The notes under the pieces were generated by a model. The model saw only the letters and a program-made list of their open reading frames with translations. It searched no databases and was not told where the DNA came from. The position numbers were made by a program, and so were the translations under genes. A stretch of 64,000 bases of DNA. Source: Mangrovivirga cuniculi. GTDB taxonomy: Bacteria > Bacteroidota > Bacteroidia > Cytophagales > Cyclobacteriaceae. The stretch covers positions 248,001-312,000 of the forward strand of contig NZ_CP028923.1 of NCBI RefSeq assembly GCF_005166025.1. The letters run 5' to 3'. The stretch's first letter is position 1. The number at the start of each line of letters is the position of its first letter. This document shows, in pieces, positions 44,389-53,150 of this stretch.

Positions 44389-47169
44389 TTAGTGTGCTTC
44401 AAGCCAATTATTTCCTGTGCCTGTTTCAACCTCCATAGGTACAGCTAAATCAGCGGCACCCATCATTCTTTTTGGAATTTCCTTTTTGATCAAATCCAGT
44501 TCGTCTTTATGAACATCAAAAACAAGTTCATCATGAACCTGAAGAATCATCTTAGACTTAAGGTTTTTCTCTTTCATCCAATTATGAATATCGATCATTG
44601 CTACCTTAATAATATCAGCAGCACTACCCTGAATCGGGGCGTTGATAGCATTTCGCTCTGCAAAGCCACGGTTGGTAGCATTTCTTGAATTAATATCCCT
44701 TAAATATCTACGGCGGCCTTTGATTGTTTCTACGAATTCATTTTCACGCGCTTTGTCGATTATGTCATCCATGTATTTCTTTACTGCGGGAAACTCTTCA
44801 AAATAAGTTTCAATCAACGCAGAAGCTTCCTTCCTTGGAATGTTCAACCGTTGTGATAATCCAAATGCCGAGATACCATAAATTATCCCAAAGTTAGCTG
44901 TCTTAGCCTTTCTTCTCATATCACTATCTACCTCCTCCACATCAACCTTAAAGATCTTTGCTGCTGTGGCAGAATGAATATCTGTGCCATTTTTAAACGC
45001 TTCGATCATATGATCATCACCACTGAATGATGCCATAATTCTCAACTCTATCTGTGAGTAGTCTGCTGCCAGAAGAGTAAAATCATCATTTCTAGGCACA
45101 AAAGCTTTCCTGATTGCCCGTCCTTTTTCAGTTCTAATAGGAATATTCTGAAGGTTAGGGTTTGTACTACTCAGTCTTCCTGTTGCTGCAACCGCCTGAT
45201 TATAACTGGTGTGAATTCTGCCGTCGCGTTCACTGATCAATTCCGGAAGAGCATCAATATAGGTAGATTTTAGTTTCTGAATTTCTCGAAAATCAAGAAT
45301 TTTTTGCGCGATCTCATGCTCATTTGCCAATCTTGAAAGAATTTCTTCTCCGGTTGCAAACTGACCTGTTTTTGTCTTTTTAGGTTTTTTATCAACCTTG
45401 AGCTTAACAAAAAGTATCTCTCCTAATTGCTTTGGAGATGCTATATTGAATTCCTCTCCGGCAATTTCAAAAATCTCAGCCTGGATCTTTAAGAGATCTT
45501 TCTCCATTTCCTTAGATGAAACTGCAAGCTCCTCTTTATCGACTTTTATTCCTTCATACTCCATAGCCGCCAACACTTCAACCAATGGTGATTCAAGATC
45601 GGTAAGCAAGTCTTCCATCTTTACTTCCCTGATCTCCTTATCGAGCTTATTTTTCAGCCTTAATGTAATATCGGCGTCTTCAGCAGCATAAACACCTGCT
45701 TTTTCGATATCAACATCACGCATATTCCCTTGCTTTTTACCCTTTTTGCCAATCAGTGTTTCTATACTTACCGGTGAGTAATTGAGATAATTTTCCGCCA
45801 GAACATCCATATTATGCCTCTGTTCAGGCTCTAGCAAGTAGTGGGCCAGCATAGTATCATAATAAGGGCCACTAACTTTGATGCCGTATTTCTTCAAAAC
45901 AAGAATATCATATTTAAGATTTTGACCGATCTTAGTGATCTTATCATTTTCAAAAATATCCTTGAATTTGCTCAGAATATCACCGGCTTTCTTCTCATCA
46001 TCCGGAACCGGGATATAATATGCCTCTCCTTCTTTAAAAGAAAATGAAAGTCCAACCAGGGAAGCTTCAAAAGCCTGAATTGAATCAGTCTCAGTATCGT
46101 AACATATTTCTTTTTGCTTTTTTAAATATTTGACTAGTCGGTCGATCTCTTTTTCTTCCGTAAGAGTATAATACTCATGCTCGACCGTTTCAATTGTATC
46201 GATCTGTGGTGTAGCAGTATCTTCTGCTTCTTCCTCTGACACCTGGGCAAACATCTGAAGCTGACCTTTTGAATCTGTATCTTTTGCCTGCTCGCCAAAT
46301 ACCCTCTTCATAAGTGTCCTGAACTCCAGCTCTTCAAAAACTTCCTTCACCTTTTCTTCATCCGGACCTGTATATTCAAGAGCTTCAGGATCAAGGTCTA
46401 TATCACAATCTATTTTAATTGTTGCCAGTTCTTTTGATAAAATACCCTGTGGACCAAATTCTATTACTTTTTCCTTTTGCTTTCCTTTTAGATCTTCAGC
46501 ATTCTTAACCAGGTTTTCTACTGTACCATAGGTTTTTAATAATTTCGAAGCTGTTTTAGGTCCAATACCCGGAATACCCGGGATGTTATCTACGCTATCA
46601 CCTTGTAAGCCCAACATATCTCTCACCTGGTCGACATTTTCGATGTCCCATTTCTTTTTCACCTCTTCCACTCCAAGGATGTCTACACTATTGCCCATAA
46701 AGGCCGGCTTATACAGGTAAATATTCTCTTCAACCAGCTGGGAATAGTCTTTATCCGGGGTCATCATATAAACAACAAACCCTTCCTTTGCAGCCTTTTT
46801 GCTCAGAGTTCCTATTACATCATCCGCCTCCATTTTTGGAACTTCAAGAATAGGAATATCAAAACTTTCGATAATTTTTTTGACCCATGGAACACCAACC
46901 TTTATATCTTCCGGAGTTTCTTCCCTATTCGCTTTATATTCCTCATAAACTTCCGTTCTGAAGGTTGGCCCCGGCGGGTCAAAGGCAACGCCTATATGAG
47001 AAGGTTTTCTTTTATTGATAATCTCTAGTAAAGCATTGGTAAAACCAAGCATTACTCCGGTATTAAGTCCTTTAGAATTTATTCTCGGGTTCTTACTAAA
47101 AGCAAAATGTGCCCGGTATATCAATGCATAAGCATCCAGTAGAAAGAGTGTTTTCTTATTTTCTGCCAT
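44389..47169 (-). CDS. polA: DNA polymerase I
   Basis: A 926-residue three-domain enzyme for Okazaki-fragment processing and repair. The 5'-3' exonuclease (about 1-290) has KMEADDVIGTL and GDSVDNIPGIPGIGPKTA. The 3'-5' exonuclease (about 335-520) keeps its motifs DTETD, NLKYD and YAAEDAD, so proofreading is probably active. The polymerase domain has DYSQIELRIMA, KTANFGIIYG and the C-terminal QVHDELVFDV. First gene of a three-gene leftward run with the PLP enzyme and radical SAM protein. Confidence 0.98.
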   Translation of the reverse strand: MAENKKTLFLLDAYALIYRAHFAFSKNPRINSKGLNTGVMLGFTNALLEIINKRKPSHIGVAFDPPGPTFRTEVYEEYKANREETPEDIKVGVPWVKKIIESFDIPILEVPKMEADDVIGTLSKKAAKEGFVVYMMTPDKDYSQLVEENIYLYKPAFMGNSVDILGVEEVKKKWDIENVDQVRDMLGLQGDSVDNIPGIPGIGPKTASKLLKTYGTVENLVKNAEDLKGKQKEKVIEFGPQGILSKELATIKIDCDIDLDPEALEYTGPDEEKVKEVFEELEFRTLMKRVFGEQAKDTDSKGQLQMFAQVSEEEAEDTATPQIDTIETVEHEYYTLTEEKEIDRLVKYLKKQKEICYDTETDSIQAFEASLVGLSFSFKEGEAYYIPVPDDEKKAGDILSKFKDIFENDKITKIGQNLKYDILVLKKYGIKVSGPYYDTMLAHYLLEPEQRHNMDVLAENYLNYSPVSIETLIGKKGKKQGNMRDVDIEKAGVYAAEDADITLRLKNKLDKEIREVKMEDLLTDLESPLVEVLAAMEYEGIKVDKEELAVSSKEMEKDLLKIQAEIFEIAGEEFNIASPKQLGEILFVKLKVDKKPKKTKTGQFATGEEILSRLANEHEIAQKILDFREIQKLKSTYIDALPELISERDGRIHTSYNQAVAATGRLSSTNPNLQNIPIRTEKGRAIRKAFVPRNDDFTLLAADYSQIELRIMASFSGDDHMIEAFKNGTDIHSATAAKIFKVDVEEVDSDMRRKAKTANFGIIYGISAFGLSQRLNIPRKEASALIETYFEEFPAVKKYMDDIIDKARENEFVETIKGRRRYLRDINSRNATNRGFAERNAINAPIQGSAADIIKVAMIDIHNWMKEKNLKSKMILQVHDELVFDVHKDELDLIKKEIPKRMMGAADLAVPMEVETGTGNNWLEAH

Positions 47170-47316
47170 AGGTCAAGATCATTGAAATTAAAATTTTCTT
47201 GTCAAAGTACTATTTTAAGCTAATTTGATTAAATATGAACGGGACAAACGTTTATATTGCAGCAATATTGTAAAATTGGCATAATCATTGAACTTGTTCA
47301 CGTAAAAACTACAATA

Positions 47317-48453
47317 ATGAAACGGATTCTATTTTTTAGTATTATCGCTCTGACCATTTTTCAGTCATGTAGCAGTGGTAAGAAGCAATTCGAGCAGGGA
47401 AATTACGAAGAAGCAGTATTTTTAGCTGTCAATCGATTAAGAGATAAACCTGACAACAAAAAAGCAACACAAACTTTACGTAAGGCATACCCGCTAGCGG
47501 TGAATCTCCACCTGCGAAAGATTAATCAGTACAAATCAAGTACTGACAGGTTTAAGTATGACCGAATTGCACAGTCTTATAAGCTCTTAAATAACATGAA
47601 TAATGAGGTCGAAAGATGTCCTGCATGTATGAACCTGGTTGAAACCCGAGGGTTTTTAAATGAATATAATGAAGCTGCAAGGTTAGCCGCTGAAGAAAGG
47701 TATCAGGCAGGCGTCGAATTTCTTTCTAATGGAGACAGACGAAGTGCTATAGAAGCTGTAAACCATTTTAGAAGAGCTGATCAATTTGTTTCTAACTACA
47801 AAGATGTTAATGATAAAATTGAAGAAGCAAGATGGGCTGCCACCCTCAAAGTGTTGGTTGAACAAATACCTGTTCACTCCCAGACTTTTGGGTTAAGTAA
47901 TCAATTCTTTCAAAATCAGATAAACGAATATCTTGCTCATCAAAACTCAAATGAGTTTGTAAGGTTTTTTACAGTTGATGAAGCTGAAAAAATGCAGCTC
48001 GAAGAATTTGATCACTATATACGTATGCAGTTTGATGATTTCCAGGTAGGCAATACCCACCTTCGTGAAAATTCTGAAGTAATTACTCGTGATAGTGTTA
48101 AAGTCGGAGATGTAGAAGTTGAAGGCGTTAAGAAACCTGTTTATGGAACTGTTAAAGCAAAGCTAACTGTATTCACTAAAAGTGTAATGTCAAGAGGTTT
48201 ACTGGATGTACAAATCTGGGATGCTAGATCTAACAGAATATTAAGACAGGAAAAACTTCCTGGTCAATTCGAATGGGTTACTCAGTGGGGAAATTTTAAT
48301 GGTGATGAAAGAGCCCTAACGAAAGAACAAATAGCAATTACTAAAATGAGAGAAGTTCCACCACCACCTCCTCAGGATCTTTTCATTGAGTTTTGTAAGC
48401 CAATTTACGGACAAGTAACTAATTTGGTATCCGGATACTACAGAGGAATTTAA
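47317..48453 (+). CDS. Lipoprotein with TPR-like helical repeats
   Basis: A 378-residue lipoprotein; the ATG at 47317 gives the lipobox FQSC (Cys about 18), while the open frame from 47257 adds an unlikely leader. KQFEQGNYEEAVFLAVNRLRDKPDNKKATQTL and later AAEERYQAGVEFLSNGDRRSAIEAVNHFRRAD are TPR-like. The C-terminal half is beta-rich (VEGVKKPVYGTVKAKLTVF) and contains a Pro run (PPPPPQ). Function unknown; likely at the outer membrane. Divergent from polA. Confidence 0.75.
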   Translation: MKRILFFSIIALTIFQSCSSGKKQFEQGNYEEAVFLAVNRLRDKPDNKKATQTLRKAYPLAVNLHLRKINQYKSSTDRFKYDRIAQSYKLLNNMNNEVERCPACMNLVETRGFLNEYNEAARLAAEERYQAGVEFLSNGDRRSAIEAVNHFRRADQFVSNYKDVNDKIEEARWAATLKVLVEQIPVHSQTFGLSNQFFQNQINEYLAHQNSNEFVRFFTVDEAEKMQLEEFDHYIRMQFDDFQVGNTHLRENSEVITRDSVKVGDVEVEGVKKPVYGTVKAKLTVFTKSVMSRGLLDVQIWDARSNRILRQEKLPGQFEWVTQWGNFNGDERALTKEQIAITKMREVPPPPPQDLFIEFCKPIYGQVTNLVSGYYRGI

Positions 48454-48472
48454 ACAATGATAAATAAGAAAT

Positions 48473-48500
48473 AAAAAAAGGGCCAATTGGCCCTTTTTTT
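48473..48500. terminator. Perfect palindromic bidirectional terminator
   Basis: AAAAAAAGGGCC-AATT-GGCCCTTTTTTT, symmetric, between the lipoprotein gene and the convergent thioredoxin gene. Confidence 0.92.
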
Positions 48501-48520
48501 ATTTCAAGAATTCAATCATC

Positions 48521-48775
48521 CTACTCCATAGACTCTAATTTTGACAGGTAATCTTCATCATTGATTGCTGATCTTTCCTCTTCGTAATTTTCCAGTTCAT
48601 CTTTACATTTATAACAATAGGCTTTTATGTAAGATTTAAATTCCTGTGCCTGTTTATTATTGGCTGCCACTTCGACCCTTTCAACTTTCTTTAATGCCTT
48701 TTTATAATTCCCCTTTAATGCTTCATTAAAATATTGATTTAATTCGGCCATAGCTAATAAATCAGGATCATTAGC
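48521..48775 (-). pseudogene. Displaced C-terminal tail of the thioredoxin gene
   Basis: The open frame 48521-48751 looks like a separate 76-residue gene, but its reading frame is open further upstream and joins the thioredoxin gene in the A5 run at 48776-48780. Adding one A gives FKEVEKKANDPDLLAMAELNQYF as one helical run. The tail is helical and charged and contains YCYKCKDE, a possible Cys pair. I therefore treat it as the end of the thioredoxin-like protein, not an independent gene. Confidence 0.65.
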
Positions 48776-49335
48776 TTTTTCTCTACTTCTTTAAAGTAAG
48801 AATTACTGATATTAATAAATTTCATTCCGAAATCACTTTTTGTGGAAATAGCTAATTTTTGAAAACCCATTCCTATTTCAAAAGAACTATTTGGATTCTC
48901 CTCGCCAGCATTTGTAACCATTTTTTTATTAAGTCCATTTAAAGACGGTGGGATCTGTTTTAAAATTTCAATATAACTTTCTGGCATCAGAAACCCGTTT
49001 TTTTCCCAGATCACCTCTTCAGATGCTGTAATTATCATTACCCTGGGAATAGACGTTACATTATAGGCACGTGCTATATTTGGATATTGATCAATATCAA
49101 TTTTAAGAGCAACAAAATTTTCAGACAACTTTTTCATCTCTGGCCTTTCCCAAAGCTGTTTATCCATTTTCTTACATGGCCCACACCAAATTGCCCAAAA
49201 ATCAACTAATATCAATTGGTCTTTTTCAATAGCCTTTACCTGCGCTACCTTGAGGTTTGTTTCCCATGAAATTTGTGAAAAAAGACTGTTAAATCCGAAA
49301 AGGAAAAATACGAGTATAAAGCTCTTTTTAATCAT
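48754..49335 (-). CDS. Periplasmic thioredoxin-family protein (probably frameshifted at the 3' end)
   Basis: From the preferred start at 49335 (MIKKSFILVFF) it has a signal peptide ending near SLFSQ; the open frame to 49380 is unlikely. The thioredoxin fold has LVDFWAIWCGPCKKMDKQLW with the redox CGPC pair, and TSIPRVMIITA with the cis-Pro. A DsbD/TlpA-like reductase or chaperone role in the cell envelope is expected. The frame ends abruptly (KKLMILIY), and one added A in the run at 48776-48780 extends it into the next ORF, giving about 271 residues in all. Confidence 0.88.
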   Translation of the reverse strand: MIKKSFILVFFLFGFNSLFSQISWETNLKVAQVKAIEKDQLILVDFWAIWCGPCKKMDKQLWERPEMKKLSENFVALKIDIDQYPNIARAYNVTSIPRVMIITASEEVIWEKNGFLMPESYIEILKQIPPSLNGLNKKMVTNAGEENPNSSFEIGMGFQKLAISTKSDFGMKFINISNSYFKEVEKKLMILIY

Positions 49336-49529
49336 TTGTAAAATTAAGTTTTGGTTGATAAATAAAATTATTAGAAGCAAAAATTATAATATTTAGAGGA
49401 TAAAACAATTTTTTGCAAAATTAATCTATTAAAAACCAACTAGAATTCACTCCAGCTTTAAGCCTGTAGAAAAGAATAAAAATAAAGGATTTACAAACTT
49501 CGAAAGATGTATTGAAGGGAGTAAAAATA

Positions 49530-49568
49530 AAGAGCCCGGTTTAAAAACCGGGCTCTTAACCAGCTATG
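49530..49568. repeat. Hairpin unit 1 with AACCAGCTATG motif
   Basis: Stem AAGAGCCCGGTTT (49530-49542)/AAACCGGGCTCTT (49545-49557), immediately followed by AACCAGCTATG (49558-49568). On the minus strand the stem is followed by TTATTTTTA, so it could terminate minus-strand transcription. Confidence 0.6.
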
Positions 49569-49681
49569 GAAAGAAAGATATACTTGTTTGAACTCTTAAA
49601 GTAATGAAAGTTATTTACGCGAAGAAGCCTATTAGACAAACGGCTTATTTTTTACGATTAAACTAGTGATTTCTTCGATAA

Positions 49682-49724
49682 AATCCCGGAGATGAACTCC
49701 GGGATTCCCATTCAACCAGCTATG
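49682..49724. repeat. Hairpin unit 2 with AACCAGCTATG motif
   Basis: Stem AATCCCGGAG (49682-49691)/CTCCGGGATT (49697-49706) with loop ATGAA, followed after seven bases by AACCAGCTATG (49714-49724), the same motif as in unit 1. Confidence 0.6.
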
Positions 49725-49851
49725 AAATAATCAACTTCTTTTAAGCGACTAACTTCATAGGTATATTCCCTGGGAATCAAAAAGGTGAATGCAGTTTAGA
49801 CCAACTATAATGATCATTCGATTAACTGATAAAATTTTTCGGTAAAAAAAT

Positions 49852-50077
49852 TTAACGTCTTTTAGATCGGCCTTTATTTGATTTCTTTGTTGATGATTTT
49901 TTCTTTTCAGATTTTGGCTTTTTATCATGAAATGCCCCTGGTAAGTCGGATCTTCCTTTTTTCGCTGATAATCGATGGCTCTTAGAATCTGTTGGTTCTC
50001 CTCTTTAGGAGTATCGGTAATTTCTACATTTTGCGGTATATCCTTGACCGGGATGGTCATGCGAATTATTTCTTCAA
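49852..50077 (-). pseudogene. Displaced C-terminal tail of the DEAD-box helicase
   Basis: After the helicase core frame stops at 50066 the family tail continues in other frames: IIRMTIPVKDIPQNVEI and TDTPKEENQQ, then a basic end GAFHDKKPKSEKKK and SNKGRSKRR stopping at 49852. Two one-base losses explain it: one A in the run 50078-50083 and one G in the run 49935-49938. The apparent 101-residue ORF ending at 49755 is an artefact of these shifts. The basic tail is typical of RNA-helicase C-termini. Confidence 0.75.
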
Positions 50078-51160
50078 TTTTTTAATGTGATAATGCTCTG
50101 CCGGATTTTCAAAAGTTATCGCAGTTCCGGCCTGCATAGCCCGACCGGTCCTTCCTATCCGATGAACGTAATCTTCATAGATAATCGGCACATCGAAATT
50201 CACTACATGCGAAACCATTGAGATGTCCATTCCTCTTGCTGTTACATCGGTAGAAACTAATACCCTGATATTTCCTTCCTTAAAATCATTCATGGCATTG
50301 ATACGAGAGTTTTGCCCTTTATTAGCATGGATCACTCTTACACCGCCTTCTACCGTACGTTCTAGATATTTATAAATATTATCTGCTGTCTTTTTAGTCT
50401 TAACAAATACAATAACGCGATTGAATTCATCTTGCTTTAAAAAGTAGGATAACAGATTAATTTTTGTCTTAAAGTTCGGCACCTTGTATAACTCCTGACT
50501 AATTGTTTCAGCCGTACTGGCCTGAGGAGCGATCTCAACTCTTTCAGGAAACTCGAGAAACTCTTCTGAAAGCTTTTGCACATTATCAGGGAAAGTAGCC
50601 GAAAATAACAAGTTTTGTTTTTTCTGTGGAAGTATTTCTAAAAGGCGAAGAATTTGATGAAAAAACCCCATATCCATCATCTTATCGGCTTCGTCCATTA
50701 CCATCGTCTTGATGTATTTGGTCATGAAAGCTTCCTTCCTGTAAATATCCATAAATCGCTGAGGTGTCGATATGATCAGATCTACTCCTGCTTCAGCAAG
50801 TTCTATCTGAGTTTTTGGTCCCAGCCCACCGTAAAAACTAACAATTCGAAGATCGAGATATTTACTGAACTTTCTCGCTTCCTCTTCAATCTGAAGAACG
50901 AGTTCTCTCGTTGGTGCAAGAACCACAGCTCGAGGATCATCACCCTGTGCATATTTTAGCTTCATTAAAATGGGCAACAAGTAAGCAGCTGTTTTACCGG
51001 TTCCGGTTTGAGCAATACCTAATACGTCATGACCTGCAGTAACCAACGGAATAGCTTTCTTTTGAATTGGCGTTGGTGATTCATACCCCGCCTCTTCGAT
51101 AGCATTTAAAAGCTGCCTGTTCAATTTAAAATCCTCAAAAGTATTTACTTGCTTCGACAT
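50066..51160 (-). CDS. DEAD-box ATP-dependent RNA helicase
   Basis: The core has 364 residues from the ATG at 51160 (MSKQVNTF); the frame from 51184 is longer but unlikely. All motifs are present: Q motif FEDFKLNRQLLNAI...PTPIQ, Walker A AQTGTGKT, PTRELVLQ, DEAD in VMDEADKMMD, SAT in LLFSATFP, and HRIGRTGR at the end. RhlE-like; unwinds RNA during ribosome assembly or cold adaptation. The C-terminal tail lies in shifted frames downstream, so the true gene spans about 49852-51160. The pyrC start is 59 bp away, divergent. Confidence 0.95.
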   Translation of the reverse strand: MSKQVNTFEDFKLNRQLLNAIEEAGYESPTPIQKKAIPLVTAGHDVLGIAQTGTGKTAAYLLPILMKLKYAQGDDPRAVVLAPTRELVLQIEEEARKFSKYLDLRIVSFYGGLGPKTQIELAEAGVDLIISTPQRFMDIYRKEAFMTKYIKTMVMDEADKMMDMGFFHQILRLLEILPQKKQNLLFSATFPDNVQKLSEEFLEFPERVEIAPQASTAETISQELYKVPNFKTKINLLSYFLKQDEFNRVIVFVKTKKTADNIYKYLERTVEGGVRVIHANKGQNSRINAMNDFKEGNIRVLVSTDVTARGMDISMVSHVVNFDVPIIYEDYVHRIGRTGRAMQAGTAITFENPAEHYHIKKLKK

Positions 51161-51218
51161 AAGAGATGAATGGGTTTTGATCAAAAAAAGACACTATCTT
51201 TACAAAAAAAACAAAAAG

Positions 51219-52559
51219 ATGCGCAGTTATTTGATTTCCAATGCAAATATAGTCAATGAAGGCAGGATATTTACCGGTGATGTCCTTATTAAAGAGGGCC
51301 GCATCGAAAAAATATCTTCTTCAATAAATGCCGACCAGGCTGATGAAGTAATCGATGCCGAGGGTAAATACTTATTTCCGGGAGTAATCGATGACCAGGT
51401 ACACTTTCGCGAACCCGGACTGACACATAAAGCTAACATAGCGACAGAATCGAGGGCTGCTGTAGCTGGAGGTGTCACTTCATTTATGGAAATGCCAAAC
51501 ACCGTTCCCCAGGCATTGACCCAGGAACTTTTAGCTGATAAATATGCAATAGCAGCTAAAAGCTCTCCGGCCAACTACTCCTTTTTTATGGGTGCCAGCA
51601 ACGACAACCTGGATGAAGTTTTAAAAACTGATCCAACTAAGGTGTGTGGAGTAAAAGTATTCATGGGTTCTAGTACTGGTAACATGCTTGTAGATAATCA
51701 ACAAACCCTGGAATCAATTTTTGGTTCTACTAATATGCTTATTGCCACACACTGTGAAGATGAAGAAACAGTCCGTGCAAATACAGCTAAATATGTAGAA
51801 AAGTATGGAGATAACATTCCAGTAAAGTATCACCCGATAATCAGATCTGAAGAAGCGTGTTACAAATCTTCTTCATTTGCAGTATCACTTGCAAAAAAGC
51901 ATGGAGCAAGGCTGCATGTTCTCCATATAAGCACCGCTAAAGAACTTGAATTATTTTCTAACAAACTACCGCTAGAGGAGAAAAAAATCACAGCAGAGGC
52001 CTGTATACATCATCTGTGGTTTTCTGATGAGGACTACGAAGAGAAAGGCACATTGATCAAGTGGAATCCTGCTGTAAAAAAGGCTTCTGATAGAGCAGCT
52101 ATATGGGAGGCTGTTAATAATAATACAATCGATGTTATCGCAACAGACCATGCCCCACATACGCTGGAAGAAAAAGATAATCCATATACTAAAGCTCCAA
52201 GCGGTGGGCCTTTGATTCAACATACCCTGGTTGCAATGATCGATAAGCACAAGGAAGGTAAGATCACTCTGGAACATATTGCTGAGAAAATGGCTCACAG
52301 TCCTGCGCGATTATTCAGAATTAAAGAAAGAGGTTATATCAGGGAAGGTTATTATGCAGACCTGACATTAGTAGATCTGGAAGATAGCACTCCAGTAACT
52401 AAAGAATCTCTACTTTATAAATGTAATTGGTCTCCTTTTGAAGGATACACGTTTAAAAGTAAAGTAACTCATACTTTCGTATCAGGAAACAAAGTATATG
52501 AGAATGAGAAGGTTATTGATGATAAGATGGGCATGAGAATGGAATTTAAGGCTGATTGA
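51219..52559 (+). CDS. pyrC: Dihydroorotase
   Basis: Cyclises carbamoyl-aspartate to dihydroorotate in pyrimidine synthesis. From the ATG at 51219 (MRSYLISN) it has 446 residues; the frame from 51177 adds a low-complexity leader. Metal motifs are DQVHFREPG (about 60-68), the Lys in CGVKVFMGSSTG (probably carbamylated), THCEDE, HVLHIST and IATDHAPHT. This is the larger, class I (multifunctional-complex type) form. Monocistronic and followed by a tRNA gene. The 66 bp before the tRNA show nothing I can name. Confidence 0.95.
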   Translation: MRSYLISNANIVNEGRIFTGDVLIKEGRIEKISSSINADQADEVIDAEGKYLFPGVIDDQVHFREPGLTHKANIATESRAAVAGGVTSFMEMPNTVPQALTQELLADKYAIAAKSSPANYSFFMGASNDNLDEVLKTDPTKVCGVKVFMGSSTGNMLVDNQQTLESIFGSTNMLIATHCEDEETVRANTAKYVEKYGDNIPVKYHPIIRSEEACYKSSSFAVSLAKKHGARLHVLHISTAKELELFSNKLPLEEKKITAEACIHHLWFSDEDYEEKGTLIKWNPAVKKASDRAAIWEAVNNNTIDVIATDHAPHTLEEKDNPYTKAPSGGPLIQHTLVAMIDKHKEGKITLEHIAEKMAHSPARLFRIKERGYIREGYYADLTLVDLEDSTPVTKESLLYKCNWSPFEGYTFKSKVTHTFVSGNKVYENEKVIDDKMGMRMEFKAD

Positions 52560-52625
52560 TAAAATTTAATCAATTAATCTTTGCAGTTTATCCTACCTTT
52601 TCTAAATTTGCTGCCCAATTAGACG

Positions 52626-52699
52626 GTGATTGTAGCTCAGTTGGTTAGAGCGCCAGTTTGTGGCACTGGAGGCCGCCGGTTCGAATCCGGTCTTTCACC
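52626..52699 (+). tRNA. tRNA-His (GTG anticodon)
   Basis: Cloverleaf of 74 nt: acceptor GTGATTG/CTTTCAC, D arm GCTC/GAGC, anticodon stem CCAGT/ACTGG with loop TTGTGGC (anticodon GTG), T arm GCCGG/CCGGT with loop TTCGAAT, discriminator C73. A G lies at -1, as required for histidyl-tRNA. Acceptor pairs 5-68 and 6-67 are U-U mismatches. CCA is not fully encoded (CA only). Confidence 0.95.
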
Positions 52700-52701
52700 C
52701 A

Positions 52702-52735
52702 AAAAAGCTCTCAGAATCTGAGAGCTTTTTTTGTT
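52702..52735 (+). terminator. Terminator of tRNA-His
   Basis: Stem AAGCTCTCAGA/TCTGAGAGCTT followed by T7, beginning right after the tRNA. Confidence 0.9.
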
Positions 52736-52793
52736 TTCCTGTCTTCGTTATTTAAATTCAGATCTGATTTTTTCATCAACCTCGAATTACGCT

Positions 52794-53150
52794 ATGCTCA
52801 CAAGAAAGATCTCAAAATACTCAGCGATTATTTTCACTATTCTATTGGCAGTTTTGTGTGCCGAAGTACTAAAAAAAGCAATTCATGGCTATAAGGATTT
52901 TAATAGCCCATACATTTCCACTCTAATAATCATGTCTGCGATGGTTTTGATTTATTATCCTGCGTATCATTTTATTAAGCACCTGGCAGAAAAGTTTTCA
53001 AAGTCATATATCCGCAATACTAAAAAAGTTTTTAAAAGTAAATTCCTGGGAATATTCTTTGCTATAACCGTCGGTTTGTCAGCATTATATAGTATCTTTT
53101 TATACTTATGGTTTGATATAAATGTGCTGAAATTGATTGGTGTAGTATGA
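52794..53150 (+). CDS. Small membrane protein
   Basis: A 118-residue protein from the ATG at 52794 (MLTRKISKYS); the longer frame begins inside the tRNA terminator. Three hydrophobic segments (about 10-27, 42-62 and 86-115) and a basic loop KFSKSYIRNTKKVFKSKF between. No family recognised. It overlaps the next gene by 4 bp (ATGA), so the pair is probably real and co-translated. Confidence 0.65.
   Translation: MLTRKISKYSAIIFTILLAVLCAEVLKKAIHGYKDFNSPYISTLIIMSAMVLIYYPAYHFIKHLAEKFSKSYIRNTKKVFKSKFLGIFFAITVGLSALYSIFLYLWFDINVLKLIGVV

Larger units (their letters stand above)
49336..49851. other. Gene-free interval with paired hairpins
   Basis: No credible coding frame lies between the thioredoxin start and the true helicase end. 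It holds two GC-rich hairpins sharing an 11-nt motif and a third hairpin AAGCC/GGCTT near 49625-49652 followed by a T6 tract on the plus strand. It may be the 3' region of the helicase mRNA, a small RNA gene, or both. Confidence 0.6.

Noticed and set aside
49755-50060. An independent 101-residue gene after the helicase
   Set aside because: Its first 45 residues are the helicase tail in a shifted frame, and the remainder is out of frame relative to a basic C-terminus that ends at 49852.
52658-52894. A 78-residue ORF overlapping tRNA-His
   Set aside because: It starts inside the tRNA and crosses its terminator; the real small membrane-protein gene is in another frame from 52794.
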